The notes beneath the pieces are model-generated. The model worked only from the letters and a program-made list of their open reading frames with translations, was not told the DNA's origin and searched no databases. From NCBI RefSeq assembly GCF_007845645.1, contig NZ_VCQV01000014.1:45891-109890 (forward strand): a stretch of 64,000 bases of DNA, read 5' to 3'. The position numbers were made by a program, and so were the translations under genes. Shown here piece by piece: positions 8,461-17,642 of the stretch (positions are counted from its first letter, which is position 1; every line of letters begins with the position of its first letter). This stretch comes from Leekyejoonella antrihumi (GTDB taxonomy: Bacteria > Actinomycetota > Actinomycetes > Actinomycetales > Dermatophilaceae).

Positions 8461-8859
8461 ATGGGCTTCGAGGACGAGAACCAGCAGAACAACGACAACG
8501 GTCAGGGCGGCCAGCAGGGTGGCGACTCCGGCGGCTTCGGTGGTGGCGGTGACCAGGGCGGCCAGCAGGGTGGCGGTCAGGGTGGCGACTCCGGTGGCTT
8601 CGGTGGTGGCGGTGACCAGGGCGGCCAGCAGGGCGGCGGCGGTGACCAGGGCGGCCAGCAGGGCGGCGGTGGTGACCAGGGCGGCCAGCAGGGCGGCGGT
8701 GGTGACCAGGGCGGCCAGCAGGGCGGCGGTGGTGACCAGGGCGGCCAGCAGGGCGGCGACTCCGGTGGCTTCGGTGGTGGCGGTGACCAGGGCGGCCAGC
8801 AGGGCGGCGGTGGTGACCAGGGCGGCGACCAGGGCGACAACGAAGGCGGCGGCTTCTAA
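8461..8859 (+). CDS. Gly/Gln/Asp-rich tandem-repeat protein
   Basis: A 132-residue low-complexity protein: a 20-residue acidic/Asn-Gln head, then repeats of GDQGGQQGGG interleaved with GGDSGGFGGG blocks, ending DNEGGGF. It has no signal peptide, no hydrophobic segment, and no Cys, Lys or Arg after the start, so it should be disordered and acidic. AAGGAG at 8450-8455 is 5 nt before the ATG. The repeat is exact at DNA level, so copy number probably varies between strains. I recognise no function. The antisense Pro/His-rich frame is a shadow of the repeats. Confidence 0.72.
   Translation: MGFEDENQQNNDNGQGGQQGGDSGGFGGGGDQGGQQGGGQGGDSGGFGGGGDQGGQQGGGGDQGGQQGGGGDQGGQQGGGGDQGGQQGGGGDQGGQQGGDSGGFGGGGDQGGQQGGGGDQGGDQGDNEGGGF
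8611..8760. repeat. 30-bp tandem repeat, five copies, inside the Gly/Gln gene
   Basis: Five successive 30-bp units starting at 8611, 8641, 8671, 8701 and 8731, nearly identical, each encoding GDQGGQQGGG. Flanking copies of a GDSGGFGG-coding block occur at about 8521, 8584 and 8755. Confidence 0.95.
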
Positions 8860-8877
8860 GCTGCCTGCTTGCAGCAG

Positions 8878-8911
8878 CGGCCGGTGCGGACACTGTTCGC
8901 GCCGGCCGTTT
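8878..8911 (+). terminator. Hairpin after the repeat-protein gene
   Basis: CGGCCGGTGCG / CGCGCCGGCCG form an 11-bp stem with one wobble and a 9-nt loop, followed by TTTG. Confidence 0.55.
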
Positions 8912-9033
8912 GCCGCGCCGTCCCTACAGGCGAGTTGCCGGCCTGCGGACTGGCCGGATTACGGCACGGCGGAGCACAATGAGGAAGTAGTCAACAAATC
9001 AACTATTGCGGTGGCCACACCGTTGGAGGCGTC

Positions 9034-9450
9034 ATGAAGTTCCGTAACCTACCCACGCGAGTCGCGACCGGCGCCTACATTCTGCATTCCGGATTGAGCA
9101 AATGGGATGGCGACGAGGAACAGGCTCAGGGCTTGCACGGGATGGCGGCGGGCGCCTACCCCTTCCTGCGCAGCATGAAGCCGACAACCTTCCTCAAGGC
9201 TTTGTCGGTGGGTGAGATGGTGACCGGCGTCCTTCTGCTGACGCCGCTGGTCCCGGCAAAGATCGCCGGCGCAGCGCTGACCGGATTCTCCGGCGGCCTG
9301 GTCGGCATGTATGCGCGCACACCGGCCCTGCGCGAGCCGGGCAGCATGTGGCCGAGCCAGCAGGGCACCGCCATCAGCAAGGACGTCTGGATGCTCGGCA
9401 TCGGAACCGGGCTGCTGATCGACGCGCTGGGCCGCAGACGAGGCGACTGA
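9034..9450 (+). CDS. Small membrane protein, DoxX-like
   Basis: A 138-residue protein with three or four hydrophobic stretches (residues ~10-20, 55-75, 78-95, 115-132). The N-terminal LPTRVATGAYILHSGLSKW recalls the first helix of DoxX-type proteins, and GEMVTGVLLLTPLVPAKIAGAALTG recalls their second. GGAGG at 9025-9029 precedes the ATG by 4 nt. No catalytic motif is seen; the DoxX assignment is by overall pattern only. Confidence 0.65.
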   Translation: MKFRNLPTRVATGAYILHSGLSKWDGDEEQAQGLHGMAAGAYPFLRSMKPTTFLKALSVGEMVTGVLLLTPLVPAKIAGAALTGFSGGLVGMYARTPALREPGSMWPSQQGTAISKDVWMLGIGTGLLIDALGRRRGD

Positions 9451-9523
9451 CGTCGATCCGCCAGGGCGCCCTGACCGGCGACCCGGGCCGTCAGCCGATG
9501 GGGGCGTCGTCGACAATGGCGTG

Positions 9524-10318
9524 ATGCGACTCATCACGGCCAATGTCAATGGCATTCGGGCGGCGGCTCGCCGTGGGGGACTGGAGTGGCTCGCCGCGCA
9601 GAACGCCGATGCGATCGCCGTGCAGGAGGTTCGCGCGAGCGACGAGCAATTGGCCAAGGCGCTGGCCGGGACCGAGCTGACCACCTGGAACCTCGCGCAT
9701 GCCCCCTCGGATGTCGCCGGGCGGGCCGGCGTTGCGGTGCTGAGCCCGCACCCGGTCACCGCGCGCGAGTCCGGCCTGCACGACCACGAGCGCGGCGGGC
9801 GCTGGCTGGAAGCAGTCGTCGAGCCGGAGGGCGGTCACTCGGTGACGGTCGTGTCCGCATACGTCCACACCGGCGAGGCGGGCACCGCCAAGCAGCAGGA
9901 GAAGTATGCGTTCCTGGAGGCGATCACCGCCCGGCTTGCGCTGCTCAAGGAGCACGAGTCTGTCGTGCTGACCGGTGACCTCAACATCTGCCATCGCGAC
10001 CTGGACCTGAAGAACTGGAAGGGCAACCGCGGCAAGGCGGGGTTCCTGCCGCAGGAGCAGGCCCACCTGTCCGGCTGGTTCGACGACGGCTGGGTGGACG
10101 TGCTGCGCACGCAGGCGGGGGAGGTCGACGGCCCCTACACCTGGTGGTCCTGGCGTGGAAAGGCCTTCGACAACGACGCCGGTTGGCGCATCGATTACCA
10201 GATCGCCACGCCCGACCTGGCCGTCGGCGTGCGGCAGGCGTGGGTCGGGCGAGCGGCGACCTACGCGCATCGATGGAGTGATCACGCGGCCGTCGTGGTC
10301 GACTACGACCTGCCCTGA
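9524..10318 (+). CDS. xth: Exodeoxyribonuclease III
   Basis: A 264-residue EEP-fold nuclease that removes 3' blocks and cuts at abasic sites in base-excision repair. Motifs are in the expected order: ITANVNGIRAA, AVQEVRA with the metal-binding E35, LTGDLNICHRDLDLKNW, GWRIDYQIATP, and the C-terminal WSDHAAV with D253-H254. The length is normal for XthA. ATG 9524 is preferred over the adjacent GTG; GACAAT 6 nt upstream could be a leaderless -10. The gene converges with the semialdehyde dehydrogenase gene. Confidence 0.95.
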   Translation: MRLITANVNGIRAAARRGGLEWLAAQNADAIAVQEVRASDEQLAKALAGTELTTWNLAHAPSDVAGRAGVAVLSPHPVTARESGLHDHERGGRWLEAVVEPEGGHSVTVVSAYVHTGEAGTAKQQEKYAFLEAITARLALLKEHESVVLTGDLNICHRDLDLKNWKGNRGKAGFLPQEQAHLSGWFDDGWVDVLRTQAGEVDGPYTWWSWRGKAFDNDAGWRIDYQIATPDLAVGVRQAWVGRAATYAHRWSDHAAVVVDYDLP

Positions 10319-10372
10319 CTCACCTTCCGCGACACCTCCCTCCAATCGGGCAGGGGTAGCGGCCGATGCTGA

Positions 10373-11914
10373 CTAGCGGCGGAGCCTGATCGGATTCGGC
10401 AGCCTCGCGGCGACCTTGCCCAGCGTCCCGTCGCTGGTGCCGAACTGGTTCGCCCGCCCGTGCAGCGCGGTGATCAGCTGGGTGAAGGCGGAGTCCTCCT
10501 TGACCCCCCGCTGGAACGTCGTGACATTCAGCACCGCCCGCATGCGCTTCTGGGCGATCGCCTTGGGGTTGGTGAACTCCTTCAGTCCGTCTTCACCGTG
10601 GATGCGCCCGAACCCGGAGTCGCCGACCCCGCCGAACGGCAGGGCGGGGATGCCGGCGAACGTGATCACGCCGTTGACGGCTGTCATTCCGGACCGCAGC
10701 CGCCGCGCCAGCTCCATGCCGCGGGCCTTGGAGAACACGGTCGATCCCAGGCCATAGCTCGTCGCATTGGCCAGCTCGATCGCCTCGTCCATTGACGACA
10801 CGCGCGCCACCGTGACCGTTGGGCCGAACGTCTCCTCGGTGACGGCGCTCGAGTCCTCCGGCACGTCGACCAGCACCGTCGGCTGGATGTAGCGGTCCGT
10901 GACCGAGTCCAGACCGCCGACCACGGCTCGACCACCGCGCGCCAACGCGTCCGAGATGTGCCGTCGGATCACCTCCGGCTGGGTGCCCAGCGTCATCGGG
11001 CCGTATGCCGTGTCCGCCCCATCGTGGCTGTGCACCTCACGTGCCAGCTCGCTCAGCCGGGCGAGGAAGTCGTCATACACCTGCGCGTGCACATAGACCC
11101 GTTCCACGCCGATGCAGGTCTGGCCGGCGTTGGAGAACGCGCCCCATACGGCGGCGTCGGCGGCGGCCTCGACATCGGCATCGGCGTCGACGATCAGCGC
11201 GTCCTTGCCGCCGGCCTCGATGACCACTGGAGTCAGATGGTCCGCGCATGCCGCCATCACCTTCTTGCCGGTGCTTGCCGAACCGGTGAAGGCCAGCTTG
11301 TCGACGCCGCTGTGGCACAGGGCCGCGCCGGTCTCGCCGAACCCGTGCACGACCTGCAGCAGGTCGCGGCCGGGCGCGACCTCCGCGAGGCTCTCTGCAA
11401 GCCAGGTTCCCACCGCCGGGGTGAGCTCGCTCGGCTTGAAGACCACGGCATTGCCGGCCGCGAGTGCGTAACCGATCGAGCCCATCGGGGTGAAGACCGG
11501 GTAGTTCCACGGCCCGATGACGCCGACCACACCGCGCGGGAGATACTCCACGGTCGCGGACTGATTCATCATCAGCAGCCCGGATGACACCTTGTGCGGC
11601 CCGAGGATCTTCTTCGCGTGCCTGGCCGCCCAGGCCAGGTGATCCACCGCCAGCCCGATCTCGAGGACCGCGTCGGCATGCGGCTTGCCGGTCTCCTCGT
11701 GGACCACGGCGGCCAGCTGGGCCATCCGCCGGGTAATGACCCCGCGCCAGTTGTCGAGGACCTGCTGGCGGCCGTCGAAGCCGAGGTCGGCCCACCACGT
11801 CGAGGCTGTACGCGCCCGTGCGACAGCCGCATTCACTGCAGCCGCATTGTCAACAGGGTAGGTGGCCACGAGGTCCCCAGTGGCTGGATTGTGGGACTGC
11901 AGCATCTGCGTCAT
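10373..11914 (-). CDS. Succinate-semialdehyde dehydrogenase-like aldehyde dehydrogenase
   Basis: A 513-residue NAD(P)-dependent aldehyde dehydrogenase. It has PWNYPV with N137, VFKPSELTP, FTGSASTGKKVM, the general base E233 in VIEAGGKD and the nucleophile C267 in NAGQTCIG. The N-terminus QSHNPATGDLVATYPV and overall similarity point to actinobacterial succinic-semialdehyde dehydrogenases (GabD2-like), but substrate range in this family is broad. Its ATG overlaps the stop of the upstream GMC oxidoreductase gene by 4 nt, so an alcohol made into an aldehyde by the first enzyme may be oxidised to an acid by this one (inference). Confidence 0.88.
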   Translation of the reverse strand: MTQMLQSHNPATGDLVATYPVDNAAAVNAAVARARTASTWWADLGFDGRQQVLDNWRGVITRRMAQLAAVVHEETGKPHADAVLEIGLAVDHLAWAARHAKKILGPHKVSSGLLMMNQSATVEYLPRGVVGVIGPWNYPVFTPMGSIGYALAAGNAVVFKPSELTPAVGTWLAESLAEVAPGRDLLQVVHGFGETGAALCHSGVDKLAFTGSASTGKKVMAACADHLTPVVIEAGGKDALIVDADADVEAAADAAVWGAFSNAGQTCIGVERVYVHAQVYDDFLARLSELAREVHSHDGADTAYGPMTLGTQPEVIRRHISDALARGGRAVVGGLDSVTDRYIQPTVLVDVPEDSSAVTEETFGPTVTVARVSSMDEAIELANATSYGLGSTVFSKARGMELARRLRSGMTAVNGVITFAGIPALPFGGVGDSGFGRIHGEDGLKEFTNPKAIAQKRMRAVLNVTTFQRGVKEDSAFTQLITALHGRANQFGTSDGTLGKVAARLPNPIRLRR

Positions 11915-13509
11915 CGCTTCTCTCCCTCGGCTGCGCGGCCGCGCAGCAGGTCTGCTGCCTTCTCGCCGATCATGATGGTGGGTGCGTTGGTGTTGCCGCG
12001 TGGCACGACCGGCATCACGGAGGCATCGGCGACGCGGAGGCCTTCGATGCCGCGCACTCGCAGCTCGGGATCGACGACGGACTGCTCGCCCTGCCCCATC
12101 GCGCACGTGCCCACCGGGTGATACAGGGTCTGGGTGAACCGGCGAATGTGCTCGATCAGCTCCTCGTCGGAGGGATGGCTGGTCTCGGGCGCCCAGGGGC
12201 CGTCCAGCAGGTCGGCGAAGGGGCCCCGCTCGGCCATCTCGATGAGCTGAGTGCAGCCGGCAACCATGGCATCCAGGTCGGTGCCGTCGTCGTAGTAGCC
12301 GGGGTCGATGTCCGGATGCCAGGTTGGGTCGGTCGACCGCAGTCGCAGCCGGCCTCGGCTGGCGACGCTGACCAGGGTCGGTGCGACGGTCACCCTACGA
12401 ATGGAAGGTTCGTGCAACCCGTTGTCGTAGAAGCCCGTTGGCGCCATGTGCACCTGAATATCGGGCGCGGGAAGTCCGTCGCGGCTGGCGAAGAATGCGC
12501 CGGCCTCGCCGACGTTGGACACCAGGGGCCCGGTGCCGGTGGCCTTTGCCCGGCCGAAGTTGAGCAGCGTGTTGAGCTCGGCCAGGTCGGTGGTGTCACG
12601 AGTGCGCCAGATCAGCGGAACGGCGGGGTGGTCGTGCAGATTCTGGCCCACCCCGGGTAGGTCGTGCACCACGACGACACCGACATCGCGCAGGTGCGCG
12701 GCCGGGCCGACCCCGGAGAGCATCAGCAGCTGAGGAGAGTTGACCGCGCCACCGCTCAGGATGACCTCGGCATTGACCTGCGCCGTGCGGTCGCGACCGC
12801 CCTGGCGATAGGCGACCCCGACGGCGCGGCCGTGGTCGATCTGGATGCGTGAGACGAGCGAGCCGGTGCGGACCGTGAGGTTCGGGCGGGTCCGGGCCGG
12901 CTGCAGGTATGCCTTGTCCACCGACCAGCGGTGCCCCTTGTGGCAGGTGACCTGATAGAGCCCGGCCCCTTCCTGACTCTCCCCGTTGAAGTCGTCGGTC
13001 GCCTTCAGGCCCGAGGCGACAGCCGACTCCACCCACGCGTGACTGAGTGGGTGCGTGTACCGCCGGTCCTCCACCTGTAGCGGGCCGGACAGGCCGTGAT
13101 ATGGAGCACCGAGGCGTGAGTTCGACTCGGCACGCATGAAATACGGGAGCACATCGGCATACCCCCAGTCGGTCGCTCCGTTCGCGTCCCGCCAGCCGTC
13201 GTAGTCCGCTCGGTTGCCTCGGATGTAGATCATCGCGTTCATCGAGGAGCAGCCGCCCAGTGCTCGCATCCGGGGCCAGTAGGTCGGCCGGGAGTGCAGC
13301 TGCTTCTGCTCGGAGGTCGTGTAGTTCCAGTCCCACTGGGTCTTGAAGAGGGTGGAGAAGGCGGCGGGGATGCTGATCTCGTCGGCATTCGCCTCGCCGC
13401 CGGCCTCCAGCAGCAGCACGCGGGTGCTCGGGTCCTCGGTCAGGCGCGCGGCGATCACGGCTCCGGCGCTGCCGGCGCCCACGACGACGTAGTCGAACAT
13501 CTCGGGCAT
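11911..13509 (-). CDS. GMC family FAD-dependent oxidoreductase (choline/alcohol dehydrogenase-like)
   Basis: A 532-residue flavoprotein. The FAD Rossmann motif VVGAGSAGAVIAARL is at the N-terminus, GMC signature 1 (RALGGCSSMNAMIYIRG) near residue 85 and signature 2 (SGGAVNSPQLLMLSGVGP) near 255. The catalytic His is in YHPVGTCAMG and the conserved Asn in PRGNTNAPTIMIGEKAA. It oxidises a primary alcohol. ATG 13509 has GGAGG 5 nt upstream; a much longer upstream extension is Arg/Pro-rich and was rejected. It is divergent from marR-1 and coupled to the aldehyde dehydrogenase. Confidence 0.92.
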   Translation of the reverse strand: MPEMFDYVVVGAGSAGAVIAARLTEDPSTRVLLLEAGGEANADEISIPAAFSTLFKTQWDWNYTTSEQKQLHSRPTYWPRMRALGGCSSMNAMIYIRGNRADYDGWRDANGATDWGYADVLPYFMRAESNSRLGAPYHGLSGPLQVEDRRYTHPLSHAWVESAVASGLKATDDFNGESQEGAGLYQVTCHKGHRWSVDKAYLQPARTRPNLTVRTGSLVSRIQIDHGRAVGVAYRQGGRDRTAQVNAEVILSGGAVNSPQLLMLSGVGPAAHLRDVGVVVVHDLPGVGQNLHDHPAVPLIWRTRDTTDLAELNTLLNFGRAKATGTGPLVSNVGEAGAFFASRDGLPAPDIQVHMAPTGFYDNGLHEPSIRRVTVAPTLVSVASRGRLRLRSTDPTWHPDIDPGYYDDGTDLDAMVAGCTQLIEMAERGPFADLLDGPWAPETSHPSDEELIEHIRRFTQTLYHPVGTCAMGQGEQSVVDPELRVRGIEGLRVADASVMPVVPRGNTNAPTIMIGEKAADLLRGRAAEGEKR

Positions 13510-13599
13510 GGTGGACCTCCGGGTGCGTATCGGATCGTGGGCTGAGCGTATCCGCGCTGACTGTGTTCTCGGGCCATTCCGCGATGAGGATTCTGGCGT

Positions 13600-13630
13600 A
13601 CTGCAATGGGTTCCGAGTGCAATAATTGCC
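13600..13630. promoter_or_regulatory. MarR-type operator candidate in the GMC/marR-1 divergent region
   Basis: TGCAATAATTGCC (13618-13630) contains the odd palindrome GCAATAATTGC, preceded by a half-site ACTGCAAT (13600-13607). The core differs by one base from the perfect palindrome in front of marR-2, so both regulators may read the same site. Confidence 0.6.
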
Positions 13631-13648
13631 ATAGGTAAGGAGAGGCTC

Positions 13649-14116
13649 GTGGTGTCACGCGACAGCTCCGCACTCGGCGTCGAGGTCGTTGATGAGGTGT
13701 TGACTGCAACGCGCGCGCTGATCGGTCTGAGCGCGAGGTCGTTGGGGGTCCTGGGCGAAGACCTGTCGGCCGCGCAGTACCGCGCGTTGGTCGTGCTGGC
13801 CGCCAGGGGACCGCAGCGGATGGTGGATCTCGCCGAGGTGCTGCAGGTCAGCGCGTCAACGGCCGGACGGATGTCGGACCGATTGGTCCGCAAGGGTTTC
13901 GTGCGCCGCCAGCGTGCTCGAGCAGATCGCCGCATCGTGATGGTCTCCCTCAGCCGCGAGGGCCGCCGCATGCTCGATGAAGCCACCGCCGTCCGACGGG
14001 TGATGATCGGCGATGCCCTCACGGCGCTCTCCGCCACAGAACAACGGGCCGCGGCCGCCGCGCTGCGCGCCCTGTCGCGAGCGCTCGGGGAGATTCCGGA
14101 CGAGGACTGGCCGTGA
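13649..14116 (+). CDS. MarR family regulator (copy 1)
   Basis: A 155-residue winged-helix regulator: LSAAQYRALVVLAARGPQRMVDLAEVLQVSASTAGRMSDRLVRKGFVRR, then the wing RARADRRIVMVSLSREGRRMLDEA. This is the MarR arrangement. GTG 13649 has AAGGAG 6 nt upstream; a longer ATG-initiated frame would run through the operator. It overlaps the following ClC gene start (GTGA). A similar MarR-ClC pair lies 3.4 kb downstream, so it probably controls the transporter and itself. Confidence 0.88.
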   Translation: MVSRDSSALGVEVVDEVLTATRALIGLSARSLGVLGEDLSAAQYRALVVLAARGPQRMVDLAEVLQVSASTAGRMSDRLVRKGFVRRQRARADRRIVMVSLSREGRRMLDEATAVRRVMIGDALTALSATEQRAAAAALRALSRALGEIPDEDWP

Positions 14117-16207
14117 ACGCGGTGTGGCAGTGGGCGACTCGTCGGGCGCAGCCCCGGCCCGAGCCGCGGACGGCGGCGGGATGGCTGCGGGGTAGCCGGC
14201 TCGGCCTGCTGTGCGCGGCGGCGCTCGTCGGCGTGGGCGCCGGGTTCGGCGCGGTCGCCTTTCGGTACCTCATCTTTGCCTTCACCTGGCTGGCGACAGG
14301 GCGCACCAACTTCGGTCAGCAGGGTCGGGTGGACAGCTCCCACCTGCCCTGGCTGGGCCCGGCCTTCTTCGTGCTCGTCCCGGTCGTCGGTGGCCTCTTG
14401 TACGGGCCGCTGATCTACCGCTTCGCCCGCGAGGCCCGCGGCCATGGCGTGCCCGAGGTGATGATCGCAGTAGCCGAGAACGGCGGTCGGATCCGGCCCC
14501 AGGTCAGCGGGGTGAAGGCGGTGGCCTCCGCGCTGTGCATCGGCGTGGGCGGCTCGGTGGGGCGGGAGGGCCCGATCGTGCAGATCGGCTCGGCGCTGGC
14601 GTCCTCTCTGGGCCAGTGGGTGCGTATGCCGGAGAACCGGCTGCGCGTCCTGGTGGCCTGTGGCGCGGCGGGCGGCATCTCCGCGACCTTCAATGCTCCG
14701 ATCACCGGCGTGCTCTTCGGGGTCGAGCTGATCCTGCGGGAGTTCTCGATCGATGCGATCTTCACTGTGATGCTCTCGGCGATGCTCGCCGACGTGATCT
14801 CACGGGTGTTCTTCGGCTCCGCGGCCTTCCTCACCGGATTTCCGCATGACCTGGTCATCGGCCACTCCTACGACTACGTGCTGGTCGCGGGGCTCGCGGT
14901 GATTGCGGCGCTGCTCGGGCTGGCCTTCACCAAGGTGCTCTACGCGACGGAGGACCTGTGCGACCGCACGTGGGGGCAGCGTCCCGAGTGGGCACGGCCC
15001 GCCGTAGGCGGCATCCTGCTCGGGCTGTTGCTGCTGGCAGTGCCGCAGTTGTACGGCGTCGGTTATCCGGTGATGTTTCACGCCGCCGCCGGCAACTATG
15101 CGCTCTGGTTCCTGGTCGTGCTGGCGTTGGGCAAGATGCTCGCCTGCAGTGTGACCATCGGCATCGGCGGCTCCGGCGGGGTTTTCGCGCCGTCGCTGTT
15201 CATCGGCGCGACGGCCGGCATGGCTTTTGGCGACGTGGCAGGCCACCTGTTCGGGCCGGCCGCCGGATCGCCGGTGATCTACGCGATAGTCGGCATGGCT
15301 GCGGTCTTTGCGGCCGCCGCTCGGGGTCCGTTGACCGCGTTGGCCAGCGTGGTGGAGATGACCGGCGACTTCACCCTGACCCTGCCGGTGATGCTGGCCG
15401 CGGCGATCTCCACCACCATCTCCCGTGCGCTCTCACACGGCACCATCTACACCACCAAGCTGATCCGGCGCGGCACGGACATCGACCGGACAACCGCTGG
15501 GCATGCCTTCGATGCGCTCAGCGTCGCCGACGCCATGCACCCCTTCCCCGCTCCGGTCCCCGCCGATCGTCACCCAGGCTCCCGTGAGCCCACCTCGAGT
15601 GCTGTCTCGGGCCTCCCGCCGGATGCCCGGCTGTATCGGCTGCTCGGAGCGGTCACTCGCATCCGCGAGCCGCAGGCGCTGTTCTCCGACGACAGCCTCG
15701 CGCAGGTGCTGCGGCAGTTGGTCCGCTATGGCCGGGACGGCCTGCCGGTGCTGTCCACCGACGGCCACCAGTTGCAGGGTTGGGTCACCAACCAGAATGT
15801 GCTGCGAGCCGTGTCCGCCGGCCTGTTCGCCGCCGAACCCACCGCCGAACGCCGCACGGCGGAATGGGCCGACCCGCACCCGCAGGGCCCCGATCGCGAC
15901 CCCGGCACCCGGCGGAGCGGCTACCGCATCGTCGAGTACACGCTTACCGAGGACACCGTTGCCGTCGGGGGCAGGCTCGAAGCAATCGACTGGCCGCCCG
16001 GGTACCTGCCGGTCTCGGTCTTGCACAGCCGCCGACTCGTCGACCCGGATCCGTCGCTCCGGTTGTTGCCCGGGGGACCGGATCAGCGTCCTGACTCCGA
16101 CGCCCAGCGCGGAGCTCTCGACCGGGCTGTCCGGCGTCGACGGCCCGGTGGACTCGGGCCCGCCGAGCCTCGACGGCGAGGGGCCGTCGATGATGGACTC
16201 ATCATGA
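14113..16207 (+). CDS. ClC-type chloride channel/transporter with CBS and RCK-C-like tail; frameshifted near the 3' end
   Basis: The membrane core (residues ~25-450) has GHGVPEVM in place of GSGIP and the gating motif GVGGSVGREGP with E152. A CBS pair (~470-590) and a TrkA-C-like end (EYTLTEDTVAVGGRLEA...) follow. At the G5 run 16072-16076 the frame shifts. As written, the ORF reads on into lgt to give a 966-residue fusion through an Arg/Gly-rich linker. Removing one G restores LLPGDRISVLTPTPSAEL and an acidic tail ending at TGA 16205-16207, which overlaps the lgt ATG. I take the fusion as an artefact or mutation. The start GTG overlaps the marR-1 stop. Confidence 0.8.
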
Positions 16208-17013
16208 TCCCCGGATCCTTTGCCATGAGCATCCCGAGCCCGCCGACCAACGGCATCCACGTTGGTCCGATCGAGCTGCACTTCTACGGCCTGATGTATG
16301 TCGTCGGGATCGCCGCCGCGATCTGGCTGGCCCGGCGACGGTGGCAGGCCGCCGGCGGCGATCCTTCTCTGATCGACGAGATCGCGATCTGGTCCGTGCC
16401 CGCGGGGATCGTCGGCGGCCGCATCTACTTCGACATCACCACTCCGGCGGTGATGCCACACCACTGGTGGGGACCGTTCGCGGTCTGGGACGGCGGTCTG
16501 GGCATCTGGGGTGGGATTGCGCTGGCAGCGGTGGTGGGGCTGTGGCGAGTCCATCGGCGGGGTGCCGGCATGGGCCTGGTCATGGACGCCGTGGCGCCGT
16601 CCCTGCTGCTCGCCCAGGGCATCGGCCGGATCGGCAACTACTTCAATCAGGAGCTCTTCGGCGGTCCGACCAGCCTGCCGTGGGCGCTGCAGATCGCGCC
16701 GCGCTTTCGGCCGCCGGGGTATGCGCAGTACCCGACGTTTCACCCCACCTTCTTGTACGAGCTGATCTTCGACCTGGCGTGGGCCGGCTTCCTCATCTGG
16801 CTCGGCCGCACCGGCAGATTCCGGCCGCCCAGCCTGTTCGCCCTCTACGTCGCGGGATACTCCGCGTTCCGCATCTTCGAGGAGTCGCTGCGCATCGACT
16901 ACTCCCAGCACATCCTGGGCCTGCGGCTGAACACCTTTGTCGCCAGTGGGCTGGCCCTGATCGGGATTGGGTGGTTCCTGTGGCTGCTCCGAAAGCCGCG
17001 GCCGGCTGCCTGA
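16204..17013 (+). CDS. lgt: Prolipoprotein diacylglyceryl transferase
   Basis: A 269-residue polytopic membrane enzyme that moves diacylglycerol from phosphatidylglycerol to the lipobox Cys. It has the N-terminal HVGPIELHFYGLMYVVGI (H and Y conserved), WDGGLGIWGG, the Lgt signature GRIGNYFNQELFGGPT, and YPTFLYEL-like HPTFLYELIFD. The length is complete. ATG 16204 is placed by its 4-nt overlap with the corrected ClC stop and by MIPGSFAMSIPSP, a typical Lgt start; ATG 16225 is an alternative. An lgt inside a ClC-MarR run is unusual, since it normally sits near trpCBA in actinobacteria, so this may be a second copy. Confidence 0.9.
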   Translation: MIPGSFAMSIPSPPTNGIHVGPIELHFYGLMYVVGIAAAIWLARRRWQAAGGDPSLIDEIAIWSVPAGIVGGRIYFDITTPAVMPHHWWGPFAVWDGGLGIWGGIALAAVVGLWRVHRRGAGMGLVMDAVAPSLLLAQGIGRIGNYFNQELFGGPTSLPWALQIAPRFRPPGYAQYPTFHPTFLYELIFDLAWAGFLIWLGRTGRFRPPSLFALYVAGYSAFRIFEESLRIDYSQHILGLRLNTFVASGLALIGIGWFLWLLRKPRPAA

Positions 17014-17039
17014 GGTGACCCGCGGGGTCCTTCGACGAC

Positions 17040-17069
17040 GCAATAGGTGCGCACTGCAATAGTTGCAGT
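17040..17069. promoter_or_regulatory. MarR operator candidate abutting marR-2
   Basis: ACTGCAATAGTTGCAGT (17053-17069) is a perfect palindrome, 7-bp arms around TAG, ending at the base before the marR-2 ATG. A second near copy GCAATAGGTGC starts at 17040. AATAGT, 6 nt before the ATG, could be the -10 of a leaderless transcript. The core matches the marR-1 site except for one base. Confidence 0.65.
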
Positions 17070-17642
17070 ATGCTACTCGCCGTGTCTTCGAGTAGAGATC
17101 CAGTTGCGGCGGAGCTGGCGGGCGACGACGCCGCCACGATGCTCGCCGGTCAGTCCGATGTCGTCGATGCCGTGCTCGCCGCCAACCGGGTGTTCGTCGC
17201 GGTCGCGGCCGGGGCCCTGGCGGACGTCGAGCCGGAGGTCACGCTGCCCCAGTTCCGGGCTCTCGTGCTCTGCGAGATGCACGGCACGATCACCGTCGCG
17301 GAGCTCGCCGCGGCGATGGGGGTGGTGCCGTCGACCGCAACCCGGATGTGCGACCGCCTGGTGGCCAAGAAGCTGCTGGACCGTGCCACCGATGAGGTCA
17401 ATCGCCGGCAGGTAAACCTGCGGCTCCGGCCGGAGGGTCGCACCCTGATCGATCAAAGCACCCGCAAGCGCACCGACGAGATCGGCCAGCTTCTCGCGGT
17501 GATCCCCCCGGAGGACCAGGCGCGTCTGACGGAGGGCCTGGCCCTTCTGGTCGAGGCCGCGCACGGTTCGGACCGCACTCGACCATCGCGTCGGCCACTG
17601 GCCGGTCGCGGAGGCAAGAACGACCAGGAGCGTGACGCATGA
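17070..17642 (+). CDS. MarR family regulator (copy 2)
   Basis: A 190-residue MarR protein: VTLPQFRALVLCEMHGTITVAELAAAMGVVPSTATRMCDRLVAKKLLDR, then the wing DEVNRRQVNLRLRPEGRTL. A ~25-residue Arg/Lys-rich tail follows the last helix. ATG 17070 directly follows a perfect palindrome; a GTG at 17082 is an alternative. The stop overlaps the following ClC gene (ATGA). It is only moderately similar to copy 1, so if it is a duplication it is old. Confidence 0.85.
   Translation: MLLAVSSSRDPVAAELAGDDAATMLAGQSDVVDAVLAANRVFVAVAAGALADVEPEVTLPQFRALVLCEMHGTITVAELAAAMGVVPSTATRMCDRLVAKKLLDRATDEVNRRQVNLRLRPEGRTLIDQSTRKRTDEIGQLLAVIPPEDQARLTEGLALLVEAAHGSDRTRPSRRPLAGRGGKNDQERDA

Noticed and set aside
8577..8840. 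Proline/tryptophan-rich antisense frame
   Set aside because: A mirror image of the 30-bp Gly/Gln repeats; no start signal or independent support.
13510..14445. N-terminal extension of the GMC oxidoreductase across marR-1
   Set aside because: The extension is antisense to a clear MarR gene and lacks any domain; ATG 13509 has a good RBS and starts the FAD motif.
14113..17013. Genuine ClC-Lgt fusion protein
   Set aside because: The linker is Arg/Gly-rich as in an out-of-frame reading, and the alternative frame gives a proper RCK-C end with a stop overlapping the lgt start.
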